DNA from: Daldinia sp. FL1419 | Lineage: Eukaryota > Ascomycota > Sordariomycetes > Xylariales > Hypoxylaceae | NCBI GenBank assembly: GCA_025201765.1 | Contig: MU623556.1 | Location: 1 to 41,626 of the forward strand | Length of the DNA: 41,626 bases | Direction: 5' to 3' | Shown: piece by piece, positions 1-12,608 of the stretch | Numbering within the stretch: position 1 is the stretch's first letter | Layout: each line of letters starts with the position of its first letter | The notes under the pieces: generated by a model | The model's input: only the letters and a program-made list of their open reading frames with translations | Told to the model about the DNA's origin: nothing | The model's database searches: none | Made by a program: the position numbers and the translations under genes

Positions 1-600
1 AAAAATTTTATATATTATAATTAATTAAAAACCTTAAAATTAAATTTAAAGATCAGATTATATTTTTATTATATAATAATAAATAAATAATTAAATTAAT
101 TATTAAAAATATTAAAAAATTTAAAATAAAATTAAGATATATAAATATATATAATTATTAATTTAAATAAAAGGTTTAAAAAGGTTATATTAAAATTAAT
201 TATATTAATTTAAAAAATATAAGCATAAATGGGCTTATAAAAGCGCTGTTAAAGGAAAAATATATTTATTTTAGAGAATAAATAGGTTTAATAAATATTT
301 CAGATTATTTAAAAATCAAAACATTTAAAAATATAGATAAAATAATATAATAAAAATAAAAAATAAATGAAAAAATTATTAAAGAAGTATAATTAAAGGA
401 ATATATTAATTTGAAAATATAAAAAGATTATATTTTTAATATTATATATTCCAAATTCACTTATTAATTTTATTTGGAAAAATATATTAAATTAATAAAT
501 TTAAAAATAACGTAGAAAAATTCTCTCCCTTATAACAATTCCATAAAAAGCCTCACTGCTCTATTTTAGAATTCCAAGAATAATAATAACAACTTAAATT
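1..600. repeat. AT-saturated flank, RIP-like
   Basis: The stretch is almost entirely A and T: only 5 G/C occur in the first 60 bases, and TpA dinucleotides and short A/T runs dominate up to about position 540. Composition becomes mixed between roughly 500 and 650. There is no open reading frame. This is the pattern expected of a transposon-derived block destroyed by repeat-induced point mutation in a filamentous ascomycete. The original element cannot be identified by eye. Simple low-complexity AT DNA is the alternative. Confidence 0.6.
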
Positions 601-3600
601 TTACAATTATAATTTTTCCTTATGTATTGTGTGATACGTAACTGGATTCTTAGTTCCATTTTAGCAGATACCATCGCGGAGAACTCCGAGTAGCTCTCCC
701 TCAAATAACTCCGAGTTAAGAAAAAAAGGAAGAAAATATATACACACTCAAAATATTGACAATGTCTCATGTTCGGCTTTTTATTTAAGGGAGCACCTCA
801 GCAGACTTTATAGCAGCTATTCGCCAAACCCATTCCATTTAACATACCAACAGAGCTTTAGCAGATGGTGCGAAAGCTCATACCACCAGCCGCAATGGTT
901 TAATTAGCGGGCAATTAGCTTGATATGATCTTACCCTATTAACCCTTAGTCAAAGTCCTACAGCTACCTACAGGACATCTCTATGATGATATTAAAGACG
1001 TCCAATGCTAAGCGGGCATTACGGCCTTCTATATACGGAACTATAGCAGAGCCATAGCTTTGAACAACCCCGTGCCACTTTCAGCACAAATCATCTAACA
1101 ATAATAAATTATATACTACCTATCTATAATACGGCCTAAGCCAGCGACTTTGCCAGGTCAAGTTAACAGATATACGTATGTCCCCCGCCTCAAACGAGCC
1201 TGATCGGGCTCTTCAGCCGACTCGACAAAGACAAGTATTGTCACTACTGATCTCCCGAGGACTAGGCCAAGATGTGACCAGAAGAAAAATAAAGGAAGGC
1301 CCCTATAAAATTTGTACGGTCGGAAAACCCAGCGGAAAATATTGAAGAATACATTCAGGATTCAATAGGAGGAACCCCTATACGACATGACCTCCCGCCG
1401 CTTTTCCGCACTAGTCGGTACGGGCCACGCGGACTATTACGAGAACTGCTATTAGATCCGGTCTTAAAGCCGTCTCCGTCCCCGATTCGTCCGCTGGGAA
1501 ACGAGTCTTCGGTCCCCGTATCAGTTACCCTGCGGCTCTCATTATTCCCGTTGTTTTCTTACGGACGAGGAGATATCTACCTTGCACCACATGTTTCAAG
1601 TAACAACACGGTGTCCCGTGCCCCTTTTATAAACACCGTCGCAAAGCACTGGCTTCGGTTACCGCTCGGCTAGATCGGCGTGCTGCTTTTTATCAAGGAG
1701 CTCGAGGTCTCGGAGCAATCCCACGATGAAACCAATATTGGTCCGTATATGGACGAGGCTAATATCATGTTCTAGTTCTATTGACTGACTAAACTAAATA
1801 GTGCTAAACGTTTCTTTTGGATTTAAGAGACTTGCATATTCTCTGTTCGAAAATTGCTGAGTAGGAGGGCCCAGATACCATGTCTTAGTATCGTTGGACT
1901 GTGGTTGAGATCGCTACGGCATCTTTTTGATGGTATAAGCTGAGTAACGAGATAGTTATAATTATTCCTGTCGGCTTGGAGTTTTAGATAAAACCTCGTC
2001 TGTTACTTAGTAGACGACGAAACATAGCATATGATATTAATAACATATATATTCACAATCATCTTTAGACTGAGCCCTACTATTTCGCATATTTATGTCG
2101 TTATTTACTTCTTAATGACTATTAAGATGACCCAACTATTTGGATGGTCGTGTACCCGGCCTGATGTGGCGTAATGTAGTTTACTCCTTACTTACTTAGG
2201 TATACACTCCTTGCATCTAAGTGTTCTCACGCCTCCGCATGCCAAATATGCATAACACAACAATAAAATTGAAACAACCACCCCTTCCGTGGAACGCGGG
2301 CGGGTAGACGGTAGCACACTAAGACGCCAGGCGCCTGGAACACGTATCCCAAGTTGAAGCTAAGCAGGCAGGCTCTGCCTCCAGTATGATCTTAGCCCAT
2401 ACCCTACCACGATATTATTTGCTATTCGCAGGACTCGTGGCTAAGCCTCAAAGGCTGCCATGGACCGGGCGTATACGTATAAGCAGCAAACACGGGCTAC
2501 GTGTCCTGCTCTCGAAGCGAAACGCCCCAACGTACACACGGCCGAGGATACCGCGGGATACGCTTACCCTCTTCAGCCCCGAGAAAACTCGGACGCAACT
2601 TGTTTCACGCAACAGCAGTAGCGCAGCGAGATGTTTGCGCAAGCGAAGATATACACACCCACATTTCCGGCCCCGAGAGCAGGAGGTGGAGACGCAGTTA
2701 ACTTATTCGAAACACGCGCGTGTATGAGCTTGCACGGGGGAACGCACAACGGGGTTTTCTGTGCGAGGCAGATAGATGGCTTCGATCGAGGCTTTTTGTC
2801 GCCCGGGCGCTCTGCAAACATCGAGGAGACAGAAAAAATGAGAAAAATAGAAAAAAGAAATATGACATGTAAGTTAAGCTCGGGCTAGGTGACCTGTCTC
2901 ATGCAGTGCGGTGGCCCTGGCGCAGACGGAATCGGAGTAGAGATCGATTAGGACTTAACCACGGGGTACTCGTATATGGAATGTGTTTTATTATTCCTTG
3001 CGGCGTGATTTATAGATAGTAAGGCTCTGGTTGGCTCTAGTGGAGGACGCAGGCGAAAAGGAGAATAATAGGAGGAGTCCAGGAGGCAAGTAAACGATAC
3101 GAGTAGCCTTGCGCATGGATCTCGAGATCTCGCAAGTAAACAATTAATCTCGGCTCCGCGGAAATGATATCTCAGAAACGAACGAATCCTCGATCGTGAG
3201 TTATTTCGGGCATGAGCCACCGGTATCGGTTTACCTGGTTGTCATCGGCGATAGGGCCAAGTCTCGTTTCCTGGGTCTGTGCAACCCTCGCCATCCAGCA
3301 GTGGCATCTGAAAACATCTTTCTGGGCAGGAATATGTCGATGTATAGTCATTTATTGCTTTCCCGTCAGATCTCGTGGTCCCACAGATCTTTGTCGTGCA
3401 AATGTACCTCTCTGCTACATCCCAAACCGTGCTCACTCATAGGCTGAGCAACGCATGTGTACGCTACACACCAGCGTCGGGTATAAAGCCATTTTCTCAC
3501 ACACGAGCGCAAAGTATTCCCGGGAGTTGAATCAGCCTCCGTGTAAGTGTCCTCGTCGCTGTGTAACTCAGCTTGCATGTCTCCTTCATCCACTGACTTG

Positions 3601-6600
3601 ACCTCCTTACTTATAGTCCAACTTATCTATCTACTTACCTACCTAACGTAGCTAGGGGGTGTCTCCGCAACCCCAGCTATGCAGCCGTGGGAAGGTATCG
3701 TGCATGTAACGCACCCGATGGTATGGTAAGTCCGGGACGGTCGAATCAACGCAAGAGGCGCGGTAGACGAAAATATGAATAGCCTCAATCTCAATCCAGT
3801 CTAGCGGATTTCCTCCATAGTAAGGATGTGGAAACGCCTTTCCGGCATATCGGCTCGGTTACTCTGGTTCTGGACCTCTATGATGGGTTGGCAGACGGAG
3901 ATCGCGCTGTTAAAGTGAAAGTAGCGAGGAAATTCACGTGGTTTTGGGGGTCCCCCTGATAGGTAAGATGCTTCTGGAACCGTCCATACAGCCGCTGAAG
4001 AAGAGAGTGGATGAAGTGTAAGCTATCTGGGTAGCGTTCGGAGTTTTCAAGTATCTAGATTTCATTGGATGCTGGCGGTGAGGCCGAAAACGACGTCGTT
4101 AGTACTTCCTCCATTCGGTTCGGTATGTAGGCCCAGCATGGCCTGGCATCTTATGATACGTGTGGTTGGAATGTGATCAGTCACTGATGCAGATACTCTT
4201 GAAACATCTCTAGCCTTGCACAGTTAAACGTGTAATCACACACCTCCGGCGTCTCTATGCACGACACGTGGATACTATAATTTTTTTTCCCGTCACGGCT
4301 TACGATCTATAGATATAGATATTGGCAAAGTTCAGCTTGCGAGAATTCTTGTGATGATGGTATTAATCGCGATGTAGACAGATCCCCTCCAAGCCATTTG
4401 ATACATCACTATGTTAGTCGGGCCGTATCAAAGCTGCAGGGAGGTTGCTTTTAATAAGGTGTATGATATTCTGCGGCCAAGGTGCTGGCCTACATACATC
4501 CAGGAGCCATGATCCCGGCTTACAATGAATGTGTTTTCTTAACTGGTCTCGAAAATAAGGATTTGGTGATCTTAGAGGGCCTAATTATTTCGTTCCAAGC
4601 TTCTCCAAATGTTGACTATAGTAAAAAGCACTTACAGTGTGGATATCGAGTCCAGGTGCATTCTGAGATATGATATGGACACCAAGCGAGTTGCCCCTCA
4701 GGACCTCAGGCAGGTATGTCATGCAAAAATTAAATATGCCAGAGAACCGTTCAATTAAGTAGACTGGGAAAATAATGCGATCAGACTGCATATTCCGGTA
4801 AGTCCATTTTCTCTACCGAATCGAAACTTCAAAATAGAGAAGGCCTATGATAGTCTTTGGCGTGTTCCGGCAAGCGTGTGCCCGGAAAGGACCGTACCGT
4901 GTTCAGGGTGCAAGCCTACCTATTGCAAGTTGATAGCCCAACCGCATATTCGCATACTCTCGTTGGGTGGTATCACGATAGGAATGGCGCCAGACCATAC
5001 TGGGCTGCAGCATCGCCCACTTGTTGAGTGATGAGTGTTCAAGACAAGATAGGCGCGGTTGTAATCAGTAGGCATATTCAAGCACAAGTCCAATACAGCT
5101 TTTCCCTTGGAAGCTGGTTAGCCACTCGCCTAAAGTCGGACCACGATAGCGCGCAGTGTGTCCTTAAAATCAGCCGTGGGGTCATGTGCTCGAGTGCTTG
5201 ATCCAAGTGCGGTCCAAGAGGCTCTTAAGGTGAACGAACATACACGCGTAAGGTGGGAGTAGTCGTCACGAGATTCGCTGATTATTTTACCCTGGCCGCT
5301 ACAGGCATTGTACCTTGTAGTCAAGCATCCCCGACCTCTCTAGGCCGTACACGCGGAGAGATCGCCGATATGTGCGGATTCGCCCAATTCTGATGAACTC
5401 ACGTATTAGTCCTCATGCATAATAATATACCACACGAACGCAATGAAACCGGGGTAATGGTAATATCCTTTCCCCTTCTCACTTGGAAGTAGTTTCTTAT
5501 TCGGTGTCTAAATAACCCGTCATAACGGGAGGTGCATGCATTTCCTTCTTGTTAATAAAGGGGCATCCGTGATTTCGACTTGCCTAATGGGCACGCGAGA
5601 CCGGCGGTCGTCCTCGGCCTTATTCGACAGGTTATGCTAGTAACGATTTATTAGCACATCATTGTGGCGACGAGCATAAAAGCTCCCTTGAAAATACCCA
5701 ATTCAGGGATTATAAACTTTTTCCCTCTCGACGGTTTGTTTTGAAAAGCTGGATACCTAATAATTATGGTAGTCGGACTAATAGTACTCAATCGGACAGC
5801 TGCAGGAATGTGAGATCAAATCGTATGAGTGATCGACAGCTGACATCCATCTTTTCCCTACTAGGTCCATAGTTGGATGCGAAAGTGCATCCAAAGGGAG
5901 GAATGATATGCGCGGTCCGCCTCTGTGGTCTTTTCCTTGCGCCTCGAATCCCGTGTCCTCTCTCATCTGCCAACATTTTTTTTTTCCTTTTTAAATTTCG
6001 GGCTCTTCTTTTCTTTTCTTTTTTTCTTTTAGCGCCAAATTAAACTAACACGGAGGCGAGTCTGTACTTTAGAATGTCAGCTGTAAAAATCTGTAGGTAC
6101 ACAATGGTGTCGGAAGAAGCGTAAAATCCTATAGCGCTTCTGGTCTTACAATCCTTTCCCGTTTGTCACCTTATTCACCCGAAACGCTCCCTGGGTCTAG
6201 AACGCTCGATGGGGTCGGGCTGCATAATCCATGCAAGCCATTCTAGCCATATCTGCAATCTTTGTCTAGAAGAGACAACGGGGTTACAAATTACCTTGAT
6301 GTATTGTCTAGGCAGGAGACTCCACCGTTTCTTTGATGTGTCCATCGGTAGACTTCTGTACCAGGCAAACTTCGGTGTCTCCAAGTGTACCATCGAGTGT
6401 ACCAACGACTCGTATCAATTTGTGGGTTCGAGAGGGGCTTAATTCCGCCAAGTCGTGGTGATCGTATGCATATATCGTTTTGATCTGTGTAATTAGATGA
6501 TTTCCTGTACATCGGAGAATATCTTTACGGTGTGATTGTCATCGCTTTACCGGGGTTGGCTGCGAGCTCGGGATGTGTGAGTATGTAAGATGGACTACTG

Positions 6601-6961
6601 GCTGCTGTTCTGCCTCTTGTACCTAGGTAGGTAGGCACCTAAGCACCTAGGCGAAGGAGTGGGTGTGTCTGTAAAGACCACTACTACCACCCGCCCATCC
6701 TTTTGGGGGTGGGCCAGATTTCTGCTGTCCTTGAAAGCCTCCCATTGATAACGACAAGACAAAGACAACTACCCGTTCGCGTTGCAACAATTAGAACTTG
6801 TTAAGACAAAGACTGGCCCCCCCATCGCCGTGTTCGACCCAGGATATGATCTACACGATCTGTCCCTTAAAGAGACAAGTAAAACACTCATCAACCACAG
6901 TAAGATTCGCAAAGAGCCACCGGACGCCAGGGCCTATCCAGGCGGTTCTAGTACTCTTCTA
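601..6961. other. gene-poor stretch without a supportable gene
   Basis: Composition is mixed but all six frames are broken. Several short overlapping ORFs near 2386-2888 and 3196-3593 show no recognisable domain. A pyrimidine tract rich in T and C lies at about 5970-6031. A TACCTAGG-type motif cluster lies at 6620-6651, followed by a C-rich then G-rich stretch at about 6685-6717 that may belong to the promoter of the small downstream gene. Part of this region may be decayed repeat or gene remnants, but nothing could be assigned. Confidence 0.5.
6620..6651. repeat. TACCTAGGTAGG-type intergenic motif cluster
   Basis: Tandem and inverted copies of ACCTAGG/AGGTAGG in 32 bases. This is the first of a set of related short palindromic motifs scattered through the intergenic parts of the window. 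Confidence 0.6.
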
Positions 6962-7513
6962 ATGCTCAAGGCTCCGATGGGTATCGTCTCAAGCACGGCC
7001 GGACGCCGGGACGGAAATAACGGCAAGGATAGAAACCACCAGGCTCAACTGGATGGTGATCAAGTGAATTCAAACGCCGTCGTCAATCATTCGCAAACGC
7101 TCTGGATCCTAATTTTCCGGGGCCATCCTCGCGATATCCAGTCTGCCCGAGTTACCGAGCTATGTATAGTCTTCGACGATAACGAGAATAAAAACCTCAC
7201 CATTCGAATCCAAGGCAACTACCCCAACTACCGTGTGGATGAAGTATGGAATCAAGCTCCAGCACGAACGAGACCACATTTTTATCGGCGACTTGCAGTT
7301 GCGACGGTTGAAACCGGTCCGGAGCCCGATACGCGGCTACGCGACGCAATTCTTGGGACTCACGTGAACAATACTGAGCTGGATTGGAACTGTCAGAGCT
7401 GGGTTGGAGACGTCCTGACGACGCTTCAAGACGCAGGACTTATTACCGATGAAGAAGGCGATAATGCGTTGAATGGAATGGTCAACTATATCGCTCGTGC
7501 GCCGTGGGAATAG
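6962..7513 (+). CDS. uncharacterised fungal protein with WNCQxWV motif
   Basis: The protein is 183 aa from the first in-frame ATG. The frame stays open upstream to about 6782 without an ATG, so an upstream exon is possible. I do not know the function. The C-terminal two thirds match, from memory, a family common in Pezizomycotina accessory regions. It has a W-[IL]-[LV]-I-F-[RK]-G-x-P-R-D start (about residues 48-58), an F-x-R-R repeat region, and a D-W-N-C-Q-S-W-V-G-D motif around Cys144, followed by a helical tail. The conserved Cys in NCQ suggests a papain-like or LRAT-like fold, but that is inference. The usual R-H-T-A-L stretch reads R-V-T-E-L here, so a His normally present appears to be Val. 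No signal peptide or membrane segment is visible. The gene stands alone between the gene-poor left region and KEX1. Confidence 0.6.
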   Translation: MLKAPMGIVSSTAGRRDGNNGKDRNHQAQLDGDQVNSNAVVNHSQTLWILIFRGHPRDIQSARVTELCIVFDDNENKNLTIRIQGNYPNYRVDEVWNQAPARTRPHFYRRLAVATVETGPEPDTRLRDAILGTHVNNTELDWNCQSWVGDVLTTLQDAGLITDEEGDNALNGMVNYIARAPWE

Positions 7514-9460
7514 TGAAGAGAGTAGAAAACAGCAGAATAGTCTGTATCCCCCGGCGAGTATACGGGATTTCTATCTTGCTAAGAAGGAGGCTGAAGAATA
7601 GGGGTTAGTTAACCCGCCTGTGCCGTCCAGCTCAAAAATCTGTCTTGATGGTCTTCCTCAGGTAGCGTCACTATCCTGTTGGTCGCAACGCAGTTCGATA
7701 CCTGCTGACATGGGCCTAGCATACATCTCGAGAGTGACCCCTGGCAATTCACATCACTCTGATCCCGAGTGTGAGGCTAGGGGCGCCTCGCTCGGCTGGT
7801 ACGGTTGGTGAGACCCGTTCGCTCACCGATGCGCTGGCTACCATGTCCGGTCAGAATGGGTATCTACCGCCATAGGATACTCTGGGCTTTCCTTAGTCTT
7901 AACCTTTAGGTAAACGAAACAAGCAGCTTCCCACAGAAGAGCGTCGTAATAGTGTAATGAGCCGCATGAAGTCTTCACGAAGGATCAAGTTGGAAGGAAA
8001 GAACATTTAGGGTGCATGGCTCGGTTTCACACATAATTTCGGGTTTTTTTTTTGTATCTTGATGCGGGCTTAGGAGTGTATGGCATACATAGGAATATAC
8101 CCCGACCTCATCCGTATAACAAAGGCGAAGGCGTTCAAGGAAAGCATGCGATGTTAGTTTGCGACCTCCGAGATCTCTGCTCTTCACACAACACACGGTT
8201 GGAACCCTGTTTAGAATCTTGCTTGGTTAACACGGTACGCGGCACAGCATCTCGATTATACAAGGGACGGAATGTCAACTCTCGAGTAATAGTGCAATGG
8301 CCGAGGTAGGGACCGTGCTGCCTCGAGGCGTGGGACTTCTGGTTTGACGTCACTGTCGTCATACTCTTCTTAAGCAACGATATCACTTGATTTCAATAGA
8401 ACATGACCACAGTATATTATCTGGTCGAAAGTTTGGAGGTCGCGCAGTAGAAGCATTGCTTGAAAGAGGAAGGAATTATGGAATAAACGTCAGAGTGATA
8501 TGAGATGAAAATTGTTGCCACCTCCACGGGAGATGAAGCAAGACAACACACAACTCTCCTCTGGGACAGCAGAACTGGTGATAACGATGCTGCTATCATA
8601 TATTTTTTACTATATTGTTAGTACCAAGGGAAAAGAAGATAGTAAGCATGGGGCATCTTATTTAATTCACGACTTTATGCGATACGTAAGAGTGCTCAAG
8701 TGCGGTGGTAAGTGCGAAAAGAAAAAAGAAAGTGAAGATGGTTTTATAAAAGAAGGGCTTATGCAGTTCGGCGCCAACGCGGGTTTGGTCAATCTTTCCC
8801 TCACCTTGCACCTGCCTGGATGCCTTGGCCCGTTCACCTTATGATATCAGTACTTTGTTACGATATGAGACAATTAGGAATGAGCTCGCATGTTCGAAAT
8901 TTAATGCATTTAGTACTAAGATATCTTATAGCTTATTTTTATACTATTCTTTTATCGAGGTGTTTTTTTCCCGAATATTAATATTGATTGGCTATAAAGA
9001 CATCAAAAGTCTAACGTAAGCTACCCCTGCTTTCCTTTTTTGAGAATCCACATCGAGCCGCAACTGCCACTGCCGCTGCCGCATTGATCCGTACAACCCT
9101 TATTACCTAGGAGGCAGTGACCCTTATTAGCCGCTGTCGTAAGAAGCTACTTGGCTACCTAAACAACCTAACCTAGCCTCTAAGCCTATCTTGCCCCTTT
9201 GCCCGTCGAGACAGAGGCCACCTTCGCCTTCCTTACTTACCTACCTAGGTACGATCGAAATTAAGCACGCTCTGTGTTTCGTAACTTCGAATTTTAATCA
9301 ATTTTTATCTACTAGCATCCTTTTACTTTTTCTCGTATAACCTCGAATCCGTCCCCAGGATTTATACCCAGGTCTAGCAAGTTTGATGGATGCGTAGGCA
9401 GATAACGGATGTTAGCGTCATAAGTGAGAACCCGAGAAATCCTTTTCGGCGTTTGAAATC
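7514..9460. other. intergenic region upstream of KEX1
   Basis: No supportable gene. A 110-codon frame at 8512-8844 starts on TTG and has no recognisable domain. Local features are an AT-rich patch at about 8900-9010, a CTG/CCG-rich stretch at 9060-9085 and a TACCTACCTAGGTAC motif at 9235-9252. The last few hundred bases are probably the KEX1 promoter and leader. Confidence 0.5.
9235..9252. repeat. TACCTACCTAGGTAC motif
   Basis: Short palindromic ACCTAGGT core with flanking TACC repeats, about 210 bases upstream of the KEX1 start codon. Member of the dispersed intergenic motif set. Confidence 0.5.
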
Positions 9461-11525
9461 ATGCCTCCTCCAGCTTCGCTCTGGCGCTCGGTGCGCGCAG
9501 CCGCCGGCGCACTTCTCGGCCTGGCTTGCTGGACTTCAATAACCAGCGCCGAAAAGACTGCTGGTGACTACTATGTTCACTCGTTGCCCGGCGCACCCGA
9601 GGGGGACATGATCAAGATGCATGCTGGGTAAGTGAGAAAGACCCCTGACAAACTCGTCAGCATCCGGGAACATTGTCGTCATACTAACCCCCCTTCCTTC
9701 CCCCACGTATAGGCACGTCGAGATCACACCAGAGCACAATGGAAATGTTTTCTTTTGGCACTTTCAGAATCAGCATATTGCGAATCGACAACGCACTGTC
9801 ATTTGGTTAAACGGTGGCCCGGGCTGTAGTTCTGAGGATGGCGCGTTAATGGAGATCGGTCCCTATCGGTTGAAGGACGAGAATACTTTAACGTATAACA
9901 ATGGCAGCTGGAACGAGTTTGCGAACCTACTTTTTGTCGATAACCCAGTAGGAACCGGGTATAGTTATGTCGATACCAACAGTTTCGTCACGACTCTCGA
10001 TGAGATGGCGAATCAGTTCGTTGCCTTCCTCGAAAAATGGTACAATCTCTTCCCAGAATACGAACACGACGATGTAAGCGCCGATAATCCAGCCAACGAT
10101 ATCATTCTATTTCGATATTAACCTATTCTCTAGCTCTATATCGCGGGTGAATCATTCGCCGGACAGCATATCCCCTATATCGCTAAAGCCATTCTCGAAC
10201 GAAACAAGCAACCTCAGACCCAAACCCCTTGGAATCTTAAAGGCCTGTTGATCGGAAATGGTTGGATCTCCCCTCCTGAGCAGTACGAAGCATACCTCTC
10301 CTTCGCATACGAAAAGAACATTGTCACGAAGGGTTCCGACTTGGCGGCTGGGCTCGAAGCTCAGTACCGTGAGTGCAAAAAGGATTTGGCTTCGACTGGC
10401 GCCCATCACGTGGATGTTGATTCCTGTGAAAAGGTGCTCCAGGAGATCCTCCGCCTAACTCAAACGAAGGGCTCAGGGGGAAATGAGTGCTATAACATGT
10501 ATGATGTCCGTCTTAAGGATGTATATCCGAGTTGCGGCATGAACTGGCCCCCGGATTTAGAATTTGTTACGCCTTACCTTCGGAAGCCAGAGGTGGTAAG
10601 TGCACTACACATTGACCAAAACAAAGCTACAGGATGGGCCGAGTGCAACGGTCTTGTTGGGAATGCACTTAGGGGAAATGCTGGAAAACCATCTATCGAA
10701 TTTTTACCGGATCTCATTAAGGAAGTAAATGTGCTTCTCTTTTCGGGTGCAGAGGACCTCATATGCAATCATCTAGGTACGGAAGCTCTCATAAGCAACA
10801 TGCAATGGAATGGTGGAAAAGGCTTCGAACTGTCCCCCGGAAACTGGGCGCCCCGGCGCGACTGGACTTTTGAGGGCGAAGCAGCTGGCTTTTGGCAAGA
10901 AGCTCGTAACTTAACCTACGTATTACTATACAACTCATCGCATATGGTACCTTTCGACTATCCGCGCCGAACCCGCGACATGCTTGACCGGTTCATGGGA
11001 GTCGACATCAGCAAGATTGGGGGTTTGCCCTCCAAGAGTTTCCTCGATGGCGAGAAACTACCGGATACGACGGTGGGTGACGCCACAAACCACACTGACT
11101 CAGATCAGGCAGCCAAGGACAAGGAGGTCAGTGATGCTAAGTGGGCTGCTTATCAGAGATCGGGTGAAGTCGTCCTAGTTATTGTAGCAGTCGGTGCCGC
11201 TGTCTGGGGCTACATGATCTGGCGCGGCCGCCGCCGAACTGCCGGGTATGCGGGCTTACCTATAATATCCGACCTTCCACGCCCCACCGGACTCGAGAGC
11301 TTCCGTACTCGGCGGGCAGCAAATAATCGCGACTTGGAGGCAGGCGATTTCGACGAAGGAGAGTTGGATGATTTGCATATATCAACACCAAAGAACGCGG
11401 GTGCAGGCAAGGAAAAACATTACAACGTAAGCGATAGCGACGACGAGGACGAAGACGACTCCGAGCCGGATAGGGCTGCCCGGAAGCCGGGCACTGGAGC
11501 CGGGCAGTCGTCAAGGGGAGTATAG
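9461..11525 (+). CDS. KEX1: Kex1 pheromone-processing carboxypeptidase
   Basis: Serine carboxypeptidase D (peptidase S10) of the late Golgi; the family trims C-terminal Lys/Arg left by Kex2 on secreted precursors such as mating pheromone. Exons are 9461-9627, 9713-10073 and 10134-11525, giving 639 aa, the usual family length. Intron 1 (85 nt) carries an ACTAAC branch site and intron 2 (60 nt) a TTAAC site. The first ATG precedes a signal peptide (about residues 1-30). Visible motifs are WLNGGPGCSS, GESFAG with nucleophile Ser183, Asp384 in SGAEDLICN and His446 in NSSHMVPFD. A single membrane helix (about 521-540) is followed by a basic patch and a cytosolic tail rich in Asp and Glu. Several N-glycosylation sequons are present. 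The gene converges on the SP-RING gene. All catalytic residues are intact, so it should be functional. Confidence 0.96.
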
Positions 11526-12142
11526 AGCAGTTAGTGGTCCTTGGAAGTTGGCCTGTATAAAACAGGCGGGCATTTTCATCTTGGCGCAAGTGTAGACTTT
11601 GGCTTTTGGTGAGGGGAAGAGGTTAAGATGGGACATAAAATGGAAGCGCTCGCTCATCTTGTATTGTCTTGTCTTGTCTGTTCAACACCTCCGCGTACGG
11701 CATGTATCTACTATCACAGCGGATCTTGGCTTGGTTCTGGTTCTGATTCTTGCAGGCGTATGGATAGGCGGGTTGAAGGGAATAAAATAAAATCGAAAAT
11801 CGGAATGCGCGAGCCGGCAAGACTTGGGCGATGTTTGACTATGTGAATTATTCGGATCGAGAGTAATTCAAGTAGAAATATCGTACTACGGATGTATGAT
11901 GTATCCGTTTCAAGCTTCTACCCTACGGTCTATATCTCATCGCGTGGTTTTAGCTCATACCATTTCCAAGGGGTATTCTACGCAAGCCCCCTAAATCCGT
12001 ACTAGAACAACCCTCCCGGAGATTTTTTTCCCAAATCATTCTAACAAAGGACGCATATGCACGTAGATTTGGAGCTAGTCGCAATACGAAGAGGGTCTTG
12101 ACCTTGTGGCGTGTATCGTGGATCAGCTAGAACGCTTGATCT
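11526..12142. other. KEX1 3' flank
   Basis: No gene seen. Short frames at 11599-11846 lie directly behind the KEX1 stop and are probably chance frames in its 3' UTR. The segment ends at the target-site duplication (12135-12142) of the MITE. Confidence 0.5.
12135..12142. repeat. left target-site duplication of the MITE
   Basis: CTTGATCT, identical to 12609-12616, immediately outside the left terminal inverted repeat. Confidence 0.85.
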
Positions 12143-12608
12143 TAGGGATGCGATTTTTATTATACGCTTAGCGTATAATAACGTATAATAGGTTATAATA
12201 ACGCATAATAGGATGATTATGCGCATAACGGATCAATACCCCCCCGATTATCCGGCGTACTAGTACTAAAACGGGTAAGCCTTAATATTGAAGTATCGCA
12301 CTTGAGGCTTTTTTACGATTTGACAATTTGAAGAAATTGACTTAATTTAATTAAAGCTCAATTGGTTCGAATTGGCTCGAATTGGCTATGCGTTTCAGTA
12401 TCTTTGGGAAGCATTTGGGGCTGAATTGCGATTGATTTACACTATAATAGGTGTTGCTCGAGTTGCTCTAAATTATGTGTTTGAAGCTAAAAAAAAAATT
12501 TATATTGATTACTTAATAACTGCATTATTATACATATTATGCGCATAATACGCATTATACGTATTATATCGCATAATCGATCTATTATGCGCATAATGGG
12601 CATCCCTA
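12143..12608. mobile_element. hAT-like non-autonomous element (MITE), 466 bp
   Basis: Perfect 9-bp terminal inverted repeats, TAGGGATGC at 12143-12151 and GCATCCCTA at 12600-12608, are bounded by a perfect 8-bp direct repeat CTTGATCT (12135-12142 and 12609-12616). An 8-bp target duplication and a terminus fitting YARNG are hallmarks of the hAT superfamily. Both ends carry arrays of CGTATAAT/CGCATAAT motifs. These include a hairpin at 12159-12179 (9-bp stem, 3-nt loop) and two identical 14-bp perfect palindromes ATTATGCGCATAAT at 12536-12549 and 12584-12597; a 13/14 match lies at 12216-12229 on the left. The interior is AT-rich and non-coding. The element sits in the intergenic space between convergent genes. 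The intact target duplication and terminal repeats suggest a fairly recent insertion. Confidence 0.85.

Noticed and set aside
2335..2395. AAGTTGAAGCTAAGC-like stretch resembling part of 5S rRNA
   Set aside because: The similarity is limited to a few bases and the rest of the 5S sequence and promoter is absent.
2386..2888. Cluster of overlapping ORFs on both strands (up to 113 codons)
   Set aside because: Frames overlap each other on both strands, have no recognisable domain and look like chance open frames in a locally GC-richer patch.
6420..6450. B-box-like GGGTTCGAG, considered as part of a tRNA
   Set aside because: The flanking bases do not form a T-arm or acceptor stem and no matching A box was found.
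8512..8844. 110-codon plus-strand ORF
   Set aside because: Starts on TTG, composition is not protein-like and no domain is visible.
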